Source: Stichopus chloronotus
Taxonomy: Eukaryota > Echinodermata > Holothuroidea > Aspidochirotida > Stichopodidae
Length of the DNA stretch: 64,000 bases
Assembly: GCA_021234535.1 (NCBI GenBank)
Contig: CM037841.1
Coordinates: 12,544,825-12,608,824, forward strand
Direction: 5' to 3'
Positions 24,054-36,873 of the stretch are shown in pieces. The translations under genes were made by a program, and so were the position numbers. Each line of letters opens with the position of its first letter. Position 1 is the stretch's first letter. The notes below the pieces were generated by a model. It made no database searches. It was not told the origin of the DNA and saw only the letters and a list, made by a program, of their open reading frames with translations.

Positions 24054-27000
24054 CTTCCTCCGTCTCACAATTGTAGGTTACACACTTAACAGTTAAACCC
24101 GCATCTACGTGGGTACATGCAAAGTGAACTTGAGCGAAGATGTAATCAAAGAAAGTGAAGCTAGCGAGCTAAGTCATAAACGGGCCTTACATGAGTGAAC
24201 CGCACACCGAAGAGTGAACGCGCCATATGAATCTACAAATCTAATGTTAATCAGCGCCCTCAATTAGAAACATTTTTGTATGAAGGGAAATAGGGCGTTT
24301 AGAATGTATACCAACATCGCATACTAAGAAAACAGCTCATTGTTGTACCATTCAGTCTCACCAATAAACATCTGCAAGAGCTTCATCTCCTCAAAACATT
24401 ATGCTTGTGGTGAGTAACGGAAGATGTATCATTTGAATTTTGAAAAGTCTGGGTGAACAAATAGTTTTTGAGCAACAAATAACTGAATTTCTATCTGTGA
24501 GAAACTTATTTTTTGAAAAGAAGGCTACTGTCCTTCCTTATTTTGAATAATCTGTCATTCTACTTTTATAAACACTGGTTTTAAATCTATGGTTGTTTTC
24601 TGTAAGACAAGCGCCTTATTTCCCTTTAATTTTAGTACAAACCGTATTGGGCTATGTAAAGAATATATAAATTTATATATTGAATATTCGTTGGTTATTA
24701 TGTATTATACAAATGTTGTTTGTTTGTGTGTGTGTGTTTGTTTCTTCGTAAGTGGGGAGTGTGCTCTCAACAAGCCTTTTACTTCCCTTTCACTTTCTTT
24801 TACTTCTTGTAAAAGAGTTTTAATTAAGCACAAGTATCGACGGACACAGGATCTCTATCGATAATCGATACAACACCAAAAATCCAGACACAAATTCTAA
24901 CAATATACATGACTATCGTATAAAACTGAGGTTGTCTTTCGTACCACCTTTCCCTGAAAAGTGTAGAGCAGTCACACCACCAGCCTGCCTGCCAGCCAGA
25001 CCCCCCCCCCCCCACCAGCCTGCCAGCCAGGCCTGTATTTTTTAAGGTGTGTTCGGTGTATTGATGTCCTACTCTCCATTAACCGCCACCTCTTCTAGAT
25101 CCTTCCGATTTCCCCAGCATGGTACAACTCGTCGCTACGGTCATTTTTTTGCCCGGTCGTGAATTGGGAGTTGGGAGTCCCCTCTGAGGGAGTGTCACTT
25201 AATTATCTGGTATCACAGAAGGCAAATTTCAATTTTTTTCTTTTTCCAGAGGAGGGTAAATTGCCCCTGTTTACTGTAACTATGCCATTGGGACTTTGGC
25301 AGCAACTTCAAACATGTTATGACAACATGGAACGGTATAGCGTTCCTCGTCCACAGTAGATAACCTGTGATGGTCCTGGTCTTAATTGAAACTGAAGTTG
25401 GTGGTTCTACTCTGGTATGTATAACATATGGCTCTATAGTCGGCAAAAAGAGACGAAAAATTTTGGCATGTAGTGGTTTTCCTTGAAAATATCCCAGATT
25501 TCTATATATGAATGCATAAATGATGGCTAAGATAGTTATATTTCATGTAGACCTATTACCGATATACTGACGGAGATGAAATATGGCACTGAATTACTAA
25601 CTGAAGTCGCCTCTATCTCCCTGGTAATACCCTGGCTTTAGAAAATGACTTGATATTTATGTATGGCCAGTAAGTAAAGGGAATTGGCTGTTCATATCAA
25701 TTGGCGTAGACAGGAACTTTTTCGTGTAGAGGGTAGGGGGGGGGGAGGCGATGAGGGGGCTGTCACATTGGGGATTGGTATTCCATTGGGCTGGTGACAA
25801 GATTGTTAAGCTCGTATTTTTAAACGTCCTATACAAACTCATTCATGAACAATACTATCATCGACAAGACACCATTTTTCAAGGTTATGGTGAATTCAGT
25901 ACAGAAAATGCAGGAAATACTAGAAAAACAATACAAAAGCTGAGTCTCATTCGAAGTCAAGAAAGTCACATTAAAACAGACATTACGTCAGTCATTCGAA
26001 ATTATAGTAATCACAAATACCCAGGCATGGATCCAGACATTTTGAGAATGTAGTGGGGTGGGGACTGAACCTAGAGAAACCAGGTTTGCGGGGAACTGTG
26101 GGAAGACTGTCTAAACAGAGGGTCACTATTGTTTTGCCGGAAGCATACCAGACACTTTTTGGACTCCCATTTGTCCCTCCCCCATTTGGGGGAGGGACAA
26201 ATGGGAGTCGACATCAATCCGTGATCGTCCTATTAAGTTATTTACCGACGACCAATGTGGATTAATTATTATGTATACACCCTCATAATTATAAAGTTTT
26301 GTGTCGGCGTGATTTAGGCCAGTCATTGACCTAACTTCCGGTGCCTCCTCCCACTGCCACCTACCTGCCGAATGCACAATACACAAGAAAATTATGAAGC
26401 GCTATTTAAAATTTAAGGGACCCCCGTTCTTCCCTTCTGTTTAATATCACCGAACGCTTCCTTGAATGTATGTAAATACGACAGAAGAAATTTTAAAACT
26501 CATACCAGTTCTTCCACTGTACTGTATTCGTGTTTGTCTTAAGTTGAGCGGAGATAAAGACTAACATAAAAAGTAAATATATTCTAATACTCTACAAGTG
26601 TACATTATCAGTGACATGTTTCGTGAAGGTTAGAAGTCCACTTAATTTGGCTTATATCTGCTTTTGGTGCCCATGTAGGTCTCAAAACTAGAAATTGCTA
26701 ATATGGTCTCATATATAACATTTACCGTTGTGCGATTCACAAATATGTCACTAAAGCGAAAAAAGTGAGTAAAGGTATAAAGTCAATTATTTGCACATAA
26801 AATAATATATGTTTGTCTCAGTTAAAATATCTATTTGAGCTTGTCTTTCTACTTTTAAGCCGCAACACACAAATACATCACAACTACACAAAGGGTAAAT
26901 GTACCATGTTGTATCACAGACAGGGAAAATAAATTTAAACCTAAATAGGGGTTTAACAGTCTTTGATATTTGATAAGCTTATGCTGATTATAAAGACCGA

Positions 27001-27454
27001 AATTTTCTTCACTAAAATCATATAAATTAATTTTCATTTAAATTATATTTAACATTTGAGACTCTCGACAGTTCTGGTTTGCATTCTTAGAACTTTTCGC
27101 AATGTCCCATAGAATTATATACAAAGCCAGAAACTGGTGAATTAATTTATTGGTCAATTCTATAATTTCATGAAGTGATGCATTTACATCGCCATACAGC
27201 AGATTGTAATTAGCAAGACATTTGGCAATAGAAATAATTTTATTCGAACCAACCTTTCGTCATTTTACTGCAAATTAGAAAAATGTTTATTGCTATTCTT
27301 TTTTAAGTAGTAGTAGAAATCTTCTGTATGCAGTCTGTCAGTCTTTCTGTCACCGTACTCTATCCTACCGCTCTTTGGCAGCATCCGAAGATCACGTGAG
27401 AGTTCAGAGGAATGTGAACAGAATTTTGATGGGAAATGTGATGGATGAGCTTAC
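24054..27454. other. intergenic region between the GPAT3/4 start and the FAM124 3' end
   Basis: It should hold the GPAT promoter and 5'UTR (just right of 24053) and the FAM124 3'UTR (left of 27455). AATAAA on the minus strand occurs at 27239-27244. It also has a GT microsatellite (about 24725-24740), a C13 tract (25001-25013), a G10 tract (25736-25745) and the hairpin at 26162. No convincing gene. Confidence 0.6.
26162..26209. repeat. perfect inverted repeat, 23-bp arms with a 2-nt loop
   Basis: The left arm begins GACTCCCATTTGTCCCTCC and its exact reverse complement ends GGAGGGACAAATGGGAGTC, separated by TT. There is no mismatch in 23 bp. Flanking bases 26161 and 26210 do not pair. Confidence 0.97.
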
Positions 27455-28368
27455 TTACACATAATTACTGATGTCATTAAAGTTATAATTTGTGTCTGAT
27501 GTGCTGCTTGCGTCTTCCTCTGAATTAGGAGTAGATTTACCACTCGTCTCTTGATTGTCTCGGTCGTCTTCCCTGTGTGAAGCGCCCCCACTTTCATTCC
27601 CGCGCTCATGCTGGACGAGAAGCAATATTTTATTTCCGTCGAGGTCTGTTGTCTGCCAGCGTTTGGCGCTAATTGGACTACAAACACGCGGAAGTAACGG
27701 CACCAACTGACCCATGTCGTGGACTTTGAACTGCAGTAAGGCAGCATCGAGAGGTGTGGGTACAAAGCCCAGAGGAAGTCGTTTTAACGCTAGCTGCACT
27801 TCGATGTTCAGTTTCTTGCAACAAAACACTAAAAAATAACAGAACCCTTCTTTTTGAAATTGAACTTCCCTCGATAAAATTTTCGAATACAACAACACCA
27901 TGTCATCCCAGTTGTCATGTGAGACAAATATCATAAATCTGAGCCTATCCTTGCCAAGAATTTGTCGAACAGCCCAAAGAGGCATACCGTCTGCGTGGGA
28001 ATAGAAATCTTGATTGTTCGTTGGGTAAGGCACCACATTACCACCTACAAGATCTTTGTGATGCAGTTGCCAGGGTTCCTCTTTAAGGTACTGTCTCGCC
28101 TTAAGGATTCTTTCTATACCCTGCTCCTCTTGCAGGAATATCATGATGGCTAATGCAGGTATGGCCATAACATCCGGGTCTTTGTTGTCAAAGACGACAC
28201 GTTCACTTCGATCGACGTAGTTGAACAGTTTCAATTTTGGCGCCACTGAATGGGTCAAAGGTCGTAACAGAGTTTTAAGCTTCTTGGATTGTTTTGGATC
28301 GGAAATAAAATGAAGAGTGAGTCTGTAAGGATCCTTGAATTCTAGTCTTTCAGTTGTGTCTGCGTCAT
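27455..28368 (-). CDS. FAM124: FAM124 domain exon (residues 530-833)
   Basis: Acceptor TTTCTTTCACAG precedes AT GAC GCA. The exon carries the entire conserved domain, from DPYRLTLHFISDPKQSKK through CVSP-like block VCSPISAKRWQTTDLDGNKI, followed by a polar Ser/Asp/Glu-rich tail (GNESGGASHREDDRDNQE and on). It ends ISNYV then TAA. The stop overlaps a consensus donor: GTAAGT begins at 27458, so the exon may instead be spliced to a downstream C-terminal exon that I could not find. Family identity is firm because the phrases match FAM124A/B throughout and the vertebrate domain has the same order. Confidence 0.92.
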
Positions 28369-31300
28369 CTGTGAAAGAAATCAGATACACGATATGACAT
28401 TTACAAATTACACAACAAGGAAAGAGGGAATTATATACACTCACAAGCAATCATTACCGTGATGCAGGTGAACAGAAGAAGGTGACCAGTCAACGGTACC
28501 ATTTTGCTTACGTCTATACTCTCACAGATGAGTTTACTCTAGTTGTATTCATTGGCACAATGTGACACATGCATTAGAATGGCTCGTGACCGCAAAACCC
28601 GTTCCCAACCAGACAACACCTGACAAATTCTCTCAGGTCCAGCGTTAAATTTGGGGTAAGTGGGAATTGTCCGATGGGAAATTGTCCGAGTTAGGAATTG
28701 TTAGGGTGGGAATTGTCATGGCAAATTGCCAGCCGAGAGTGCCGGGAGTAGCCCGTTGAAAATTGGTGGGGAAGGGGGGGGGGGGCAATTGTCCGTGCTG
28801 AGGGTGTTATCCTGGAACAGAATGAATAGAACTTTGGAACGCACATTGATGGCGGTCACATTATGTGGTTCAAGTCTACCTATGTTGTTTTAAGTTCTCC
28901 CCCAACTTGTAGTCACCAAAGCAGTCAGACATTTGAAAAGGAAAAACGGAGTGTGGGGAATGGGGGTGAATGTCAAGGACTATCTAAAACAATAATGAAG
29001 AGAACCTGTTATCTTTTTTATTTACAAAGTATTAAACTTTTGTCTTGAGACAGTTGTGAAGCATGGGTTGAAGATCAGACTAACCGAGGCTTTAGCGTGC
29101 ACAAAGTGAGAGGTAATAAAACAAGATTACAGTGACTTAAAAAATGATGAAATATCATGATTACATATACAATGATCAGGCCGGGAGGTGGCATATATCG
29201 AGACACAATGTTCGATGTTTCTTTTAAACTGCCTTCCTCAGGTTTTGAACCCATGGTAGGGCACGGAAAATGCAGTAAATCATGTACACAAAAAGACAGT
29301 TGTAAGTCACACAATGTGCTAACAACCGACAAGATGTTCTTGACATATTGCCCATGGAGCGCCAAACGGCTGCAGTAATCACATTCTCTTTTGATTCATG
29401 TGGCAATTGTGAAAGAAAAGTTTACGCGTTTCCCGGTTATTTACTATTTTGGTTAAAATAAATAACATTAAACTTCTACTGTCTTTCACATCTCAGTGAT
29501 GTTTTCGCCATTCGTCTCACGCAGTGCATTACTTTAAAAAAAGAAAGAAAAAAAGTTGGTCAGTTTTCAAGTAGGCCTATAGTACTAAGTAGGCCATATA
29601 TAGTGTGGGGCCGGGCTTCATACCTACATTTTAAAAGACAAAGAAACAAAAATGCCATATTAACACAGGGCACTGTGAAAAAGAGACTGTGGTGTATAAA
29701 TTATATGAACACCGTGCTGATGTGATACATTTGTCATACATGATTCAAAACCAGCAAATGTAGGAAAAATTAAATTGCACCTAATAATTAAAAATGCATT
29801 ATTTGCTTTGCAAAACTCATTTATTGATTTGAAATTAAGACAAAGACACGAAATGTTGTTTTAAGACTATCATCGTTTTCATTACACGTCATCCTTTGCT
29901 AATACTTTATTGTATTGGGTGTACAGTTAACGTAAAGGTATGCACAGGTCAAGGTACCCGGTTTTTACCTTAAACTATCCTTAAGAATGCAGACATCACA
30001 CCCCCCCCCCCCTTCCCAGTCAAAAATCATAACCCATTGATTACTAGGACCAATTTGACAAGGTATTTTTCACTCCGAATACGCGTATGCTTTATGCACA
30101 GTTTCAAGTTACATCTACGAATTCTCTCAACGAATTTGAAAGTAACGTCACAACTTTCAAAAGTATGTTTCCTGATCATAAATTTTGTGCATCTGTTTAC
30201 AAATGATATATATTCCCAAGTTTCGATCCAACATGTCACACCGGTATTCCATTGAGCAGATCATTAAATATATGTATATAGGTGTGTGCACTTCATAGAT
30301 TAGCATATATATCATAAGCGGTAGGACATATACTTCATCCCTAAAAATGGAGCAATACATCAACATCAATAAAAAGGAAAGATAGAACGTCAACCCTATT
30401 ATCTTTGAAAACAAACAACTATCTTCTTCGGTGGTAAGTTAAAAACGAGGAAGGCACGTTGAGGATGATAGGGATTACACTTAACATTAATGTTCGTTTG
30501 ATTTCACTTGCTATATCCCCCAAATAAATTCAGTTCCTGAAGCAATTGCTGGTTTTATTTAGAAAATGAAAGGCGTGAAATGCTTCTGAAGTATATAGGT
30601 GGGGTCCCCCTCCTTTCCAGCAACTTGGACGCCTTTATAAGTTAAGCGGTTTTTTGTATGTATGCCACCATGCATGTATGAATTATGAATTTATCTCTGG
30701 TAGTAACTAAGTCTTAACAATTAGCGACACAATATTGTCCGCGATCGATAATTCCATGACAAGTTTGTGATCATTGCGGTTGAGGTCATGAGTAACTTTG
30801 CTTTGGCGTATCATTGTGTTGCCGGGATTTGCAACATTATTTACCAAAAAACAAACGTGACATCTTTTTTTCATGTCAATAAATCTTGACCATTAACCAG
30901 CTGTGCTATATGTTATATTTTAGTATTGTATTATAGGCGCTGCTCCAGTCTGTTATGTAAATAAACTTGGGGTACAGATCAACTTTATCATAATGCCCAC
31001 AAGAGTGAATTCAAGATAACATCTGGTAGACTTTAAACACTCCCTATAGTGCGAATTAACTACAACGCAACATAGAGTTGTTACCTGAAGCTGTGAAGAA
31101 ATACGTCCAACTAGAGAGGTGTTATTAGATGGAGATCTCAGTATCGAAAACTCCTTCTTTGAAGCATACTAGTTGCCAACAGTAATCACTTTTGTGTGTT
31201 CTTCTTGATGATTCAATAGGATTAAGAGGTGTTAAGAACTCAGGACAAGTGGGAGATGTCGTCTGCTACATCTCGAGGAGTAGCTCGAGAAATTTGTTAA

Positions 31301-34300
31301 TAACACCTCCCTGGTCCAACTTAACAAAAGCTTTATTCTCAATGCAGCTATTCCATCACAGGGAAAGAGGGATTGTGTTGTGAGTTTCAACTTCATCTGA
31401 CTTGAACAGCTCGCTACATCTGGAAGATTTGAAAATGTCTATGTTATAGCAGTAATACACTGTGAAGCTTCATAAATTAAAAACTGTGTTGTCATGACGA
31501 AAACCACTTTTAATATGACATAATGTTTAACATGACGTAATAAAATTGCTATGATCGTAAAATGATGTCAGTTTGTACAAACTAGCCTGCACAGCTGATT
31601 GATACAGTGTGGGACTATTAGTGTAAGAGGAAATGATTGGCAAAGCGGCATTGTGTATGTGGTATAGTTGCATGTGTGTTTGGTATAAGAAAGGACCAGC
31701 CAAAATAAAGCTAGGAACACCAAACTGAGACAAAGGGTTACATGCATCAAAGAGAATCAAAAGTTAGGTTTTTATTTCCAGACTATTTTGCTTTATCGTA
31801 ACCTTGCTCTACTAACATTTGTCTAACATCCATGACACAAAATTAGCTTTATTTTGCATTTATGATGAGGCACAATTAGCCTGACATCTTGAATACTTAA
31901 ATTTTAAATCCTCTGAAGCTGAGTTAAACATCCATCACATGGACCCAAACCTGTGAGTTGAATTCAGGTTGAATGATAAAAGGAGCACGTCCCGTTATAT
32001 CAACACACGTACATCTTGTGAACGTGTAAGTGTACCTCCGGAACTTATTGTCCCAGACTTACACCTTCAATTAAATAATCAATGATTATCCGGACACGTG
32101 AATGCTCCATGATTGGTCCAAATCGATGAAATCCAAACAACTCCTTAAATAATAAATGAAGCAGGTTTGGTTTGTGACACGAAGACTGTTTGGAAATCGA
32201 AGTCATTACCTTCTTTTGTGGGTATGATCAAAGATGTTAACGTGTCTTAACAATGAGTCAACTTTTGCTGTTAAAAAATATTAAATAATATGAAAAAATC
32301 ACCATGAGAACTTGAGAAGAACATTTTTGACACTATAGTGTACTTGCACACTTGCAGACTTCTCGAAGCTGCTATTACAAGTCACTGGTTTCATTGAGTT
32401 CACTTTTTAATTTCATTGATCACAGACAGGAAGACATTGACCTCGAAAAGCGCGCAAAAAACGGTTGAAAAGGTTCTTCTTCGCCGATTTCATAAATTAA
32501 ATTTATATCAGGACTTTGAGTTTAGCTCGTCTTTATGGAGATTTTCAGCATATATTTCCTACATCACGTTCGACTCATTATCCTTAGATATAAACGACAG
32601 TTATGATTATGTAAATAGCAGGAGCTCCCTGTATGAGTCATCATGTAGTTTTATATTTGACCTAAATTTTTGACCCAATATTTGAATGAAAGGAGTCAAC
32701 TTAAAATGGAAGGAAAATTAAACAAAGAATATCAGGAATATTTCCCCACCACCAACAACCAGCAATACACACAGAACGTCCTCCTATCCTCTACAAACTG
32801 AAGGCAAAGATGAACCTCAACTTCCAATGCAAATAAGGTAGGTTGAACTCTTTGCAGTGGAAATCTGGGGTTTTCAAAGCAAAATAAATTCTTGAATACG
32901 AGGAGCAGAAGGAGAGAGACCATTTTAATAGTTAAAGCTGTTGTTGTTGTCATGTTGAATTTCAATGGCTGAATAGTTGAATCAATTAGTACCGTACTTG
33001 GTTCTTTCTGTACAGAATCGGTAAATAAGGCGTATTCATATAGAGGCAACGAACCGACCGTGTAGCCTCTTACAATCAATTTTGCTTTCCTTTAAGATGG
33101 TGACGAAATCAATAGTTTCTTATCCCGTTATACGAAAATGAAGAGAGCAGGACCGTTATGTGTAAATTCCTCCCTTGGGCTTTATAAAAGTATTTATGGT
33201 AACACTGTCGTAAATAGGTAACAATAATTGGTGCTGTGGAGATTGACTACAGTAAATGTACGCTAACTGACCTAAAGTAACCCCTCTAAAATGAACAAAA
33301 AGGAGACTTTTTGTTCAATCTATTCAGTCAGTACAAATTGTTTTAATTTAATAAAATTAATTAACCTATCAATCAACGTGGCTCTAAATACGTAGGTATT
33401 CAAGGAGTGACAAATCATACTCTCGTCAAATGATTGATTAAATGTAAGCAAAAAGTGAATTATCTTGTGAGACTTCAGCTTCTGATGTTGCAGAAATGTA
33501 ATTCTTCAATTCTACCCATTTTTTGGCAAAGATAAATTATTTTGTTTAAGAAAAACTACGGTACCTCACAATCTGTACAGCTTATATATAAAAGTCCACA
33601 TAGTCGAGAAAATGCCGTCACTATTTACGTACCCCATCGATGCTGTGGAAACAACCTTACGGTGTCGACCAGTCTCTCTGACTTCAAACTGGTGAGATAA
33701 ATAATTTATTAATATATTGTTTTGGCATTTAAATTTGAGATCTCTGTAAAAAGTCTACTTACCACTACAGCTGCTTTGTTTTAACAAAGTTACTCTTGAG
33801 GCTAGTTGGATGGCTGGATGAGCTCCAGTACACGCCCATGAGGATCTCCTCTGTTTTAACCGTGTTGGAGTAGGCTGAGTGGCCGTCCCAGTAATAAGAC
33901 CGTCATCTTTAAGACTGTCCTGTGACCTCTGGAAGTCACTGAATGCCGACTGTCTTGGACTTGAAACAGCAGTGTCTGCTTTTGACTCAGGTTTTCTTTT
34001 TGTTATTGGCTGAAAAGCAGGAGCCATTCCGTTGCCGATGGACAGGCGCCTCGTCCTCTGTAAGGATATTTGGCTCACATTTTTTCCAGCTGCGGTGTCG
34101 TCGCGTTCATCTTTTTCATCGATACTGTCCTGTGAGGAAGCCAGGTTGATTATTTTCTGGTGCAATATTTCCCTGGCAAACAAAGGATCCTCAATCATGT
34201 GGTCCATGCTTGGAATGTTACCTATGTCTATTGAAAAACGCCTTACAGGCTTCCGTTGGACCGATGACCTCAGACGGCCTAGTTGCAAGATATTGGAGGA

Positions 34301-35350
34301 TAAACCTGGTTCATCTTTCACCGTGTCATCGTCTTCACCTTTACTATTATCAAAATCAGAGCTTTCGATCCACTGTAACATCTTTTCGTTACCTTTGCTG
34401 GTAGTCGGCAAGTCGATTCTCTTGGGGGAGTTTACGGCTTCTTCAGTAACTTTGAATTCAGACTCCTCCTCCTTTTCTTCCATGAGTGGCCCTTTCCTCA
34501 GAAGTGATAAAATTTGTTCCAAATGATCGACGGAGGAAGACGCGATTGAGTGTCTCCTTGAAGTAACATTTTTAGAGGGAGGCAACACCCGCGATGGAGA
34601 GGCAAGGTTTTGGTACTGCTTCATGATTTCTGCATCTTCTCCGCTGGAGATGGAGTCCTCATCATCCGAAGATATTTCCGAAATGGAGATGGAAGACTTT
34701 CTTTGCGGAGGCGTAGTTGCCGCCATTGTTATTTTAACGTCACGGTAAGTGGGTCGGACGTTAAACCGATGATCGAACGTCGGGACTTTTTGATGCTTGT
34801 CTTTACTGACTGAGAGCTCATCGAACGGACTGGATTGTTCCTCTCCGCTGTCTTCGGTGATTACTGGTATCACTGGTTTAAACAGAGCATTCCTTTGAAT
34901 GACGTGTGATAATTGGTGGTGAGATCTATTCAAATCGTTTCTTTTCAATTCATCTCTCGAACTATATTTAGCAGTACTCACAGCAGGTTTCCTTACATAA
35001 GAAGGAATCCCATAACTTGAAATCGATGACAATTCTATAATTGGAGATCTGTCATAAAAGTCTTCTTCGATTTCACGTGTGCGTTCTCCTTCGCTTGGAA
35101 AGTCCTCTTGATGGTCTATATCTTGGTCTTCATCTTCACCAAGTGTCATCAGAAAATCCTCATCCAAAATGATATCCTTGTCGTCTTCGAGATCATATCT
35201 GTACACAACATCATAATCTGAGTTGAGACGTGGTCCCTGAGATCTTGTCGAGGAATGTTTATCCTTGTCGTAATCTTTGAAGTAACGATCTTCGTTACTC
35301 AGCTGAGGAGGCGAAACCACCACTTCCCCATCACCGAGAGATCCTGCCAT
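27455..35350 (-). CDS. FAM124: FAM124 family protein gene, two coding exons, 833 codons as modelled
   Basis: This gene-level entry joins exon A (33763-35350) to exon B (27455-28368). Exon A ends one base into a codon and exon B supplies the other two, so the join is in frame. Residues about 538-750 are the FAM124 domain, with family phrases IFLQEEQGIERIL, ADGMPLWAVRQI, LQFKVHDMGQLVPLLP, CSPISAKRWQT and LDGNKILL. Vertebrate FAM124A and FAM124B begin this domain within about 40 residues of the start, so the 529-residue N-terminal extension is unusual. The biochemical role of the family is unknown; human FAM124B has been reported to associate with CHD7 and CHD8. The gene is transcribed toward GPAT3/4. 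Whether exon A truly belongs here is the main uncertainty. Confidence 0.65.
28369..33762. other. presumed FAM124 intron
   Basis: About 5.4 kb. It holds a G13 tract (28773-28785) and a C12 tract (30001-30012). It has no recognisable exon. Short frames such as 32732-33079 on the minus strand lack support. Confidence 0.55.
33763..35350 (-). CDS. long acidic, phosphosite-rich 5' exon, probable N-terminus of the FAM124 protein
   Basis: An open frame of 529 codons runs from ATG at 35350 to donor AGTG|GTAAGT (phase 1), by far the longest in the window. It has no signal peptide, TM helix or domain I recognise. It is acidic and Ser-rich: residues 52-100 are dense in D/E, and 219-241 reads as Ser clusters followed by DDED and GEDAE. 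Four basophilic sites RRxS occur at R265-S268 (RRHS), R370-S373 (RRFS), R434-S437 (RRLS) and R501-S504 (RRSS). SQDS recurs near 407 and 477. The next in-phase acceptor I recognise is the FAM124 exon. It could instead be the first exon of an unrelated gene. It is very likely coding: its length is far above chance in AT-rich DNA. Confidence 0.8.
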
Positions 35351-36222
35351 TGTAAATCAGATTAAAAGATTTATGACGCCGTTAATAATTGTATTAGTTG
35401 AATAGAGTGCAGCCAATTAATTTCGCGGGTCGACTTATTTGATGTCCAAGAAAATGTTCTTCACCACCGTGACTAATTTACACTCAAATTTACGGATGAC
35501 TGGTACAAATGATCGACCTTGCTACAGCTTGGCTACTGACACACTTGAAATATGTTCGCATGTTTGACACACCAAAACCATACATGAGTGCATGAGCCGT
35601 GGTGGACTATCACCGACACGGCGGTCGTCTGCTGATAAACTGCTTGCCGGGTTCATCTCGTCACCGTGGATGGTCTGTATTCATGTAGAGACATCAATCG
35701 ATATATCTTCTTTTGGTTTACGGGACCTCTGCTCTCCGATATTCCCTGGTGGGATCTCACGAGGGGGATACAATAAAACTCAATGAAAATTCCTTTATCG
35801 ATCTTACTGGTCTCAAAAAACGTCTGATGTCAAGGATTATAGAAGGTATCTTAGAGGACACCCCATGAGAATTAGGGGAATCATAATAAGTTATAAACAA
35901 CGAAGTGGCGCCATAAAGGGAATGTGATGGGCATCATAAATAACATCTCAGTGAGGTGTGATCGGAAACGATGAGTTTCAAGGGTAACGGAGTGCAGCAT
36001 GAATGTATCCATTTAGTGGATTTTTTGACCGCCAAAGAACAAAAGGCCTTGGGATGATCATTAAAGTGGATACACTGGACGCATGCGTATACCAGTCATA
36101 CCAGTGGGTAGTTAAAAAACTAGTTTCTCACCTGAGTCTAAGGAGACGGAGTGCTGGTCTCCATTTTGGCAAATGCTTCAACTACCAGGTAACATTAATT
36201 CTTACGCAATACTAGCATCAAT

Positions 36223-36873
36223 TTAAAGGAGAAATCAGAGTTTGACTGAGAAAATTCACCTTCAGTTTATTTTTCTTCCTAAACTGATTGTTCACCGAAA
36301 TATAGAGACGTTGGGGAGGTTTTTGAAGGTAGAAGAAACTGTAATTATTGCGTTAATTACTCTTGAATGAGAACTCTTAATATTTGTCGGGTACAAAAAT
36401 AAACGTTCATGTACAAGACAAGAGAGCCTCCTCTATACGATGACCAATCACAGCGAAAGACTGAGATGACGTTATATGAATAAACATAACCAAATGTTTA
36501 CCGTTCCCATGCTGTTCGTACATTGCGCAATGCTAAGTAGACAAGAGTTTAGTGATAGTTGATGAAACATACAGCACACGTAGGCTACGTATGAAACTGT
36601 TGTTTTGTTTACTGTACTAAATAGGAAGCCCACCTCCTCATACCTTGAAAAGGCGATGGTACTGAATATTCATATTTGAATCGATGAATAAGGATGTTAC
36701 AGACTTTCGGAGTTCTTCACCGATTTTTTTTGCGAATTTGACTCGTTTCTCGAAATTGTCCACATGTTTTGAGATAATCTTGATCACATTTGTTAGATAT
36801 AACTTACTGTGCGATACCGATGAGGAATTGTAGTGAAATAAATTGTGAAAATAAATCCTGAATTCCCCTTTAA
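36223..36873. mobile_element. TTAA-flanked MITE, about 650 bp
   Basis: TTAA lies at 36223-36226 and 36870-36873. The left end is AGGAGAAATCAG and the right end, reverse complemented, is AGGGGAATTCAGG. The end sequence resembles the shorter element at 6241-6509, so both may use the same transposase. Non-coding. Confidence 0.7.

Noticed and set aside
28447..28512. Possible alternative first exon of FAM124 encoding a signal-peptide-like MVPLTGHLLLFTCITVMIA on the minus strand, with a GTGAGT donor in compatible phase.
   Set aside because: It would need an intron of only about 78 nt, far shorter than the others here, and FAM124 proteins are not secreted. It is kept only as an alternative to the long 5' exon.
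29157..29378. Plus-strand open frame with KLPSSGFEP and several cysteines.
   Set aside because: There is no splice context or recognised domain. The phrase resembles tails of spurious invertebrate repeat-derived translations.
32732..33079. Minus-strand open frame of 115 codons with an internal hydrophobic MVSLLLLLVFKNLFCF start.
   Set aside because: There are no supporting splice sites, domain or codon bias. Frames of this size arise by chance in 64 kb.
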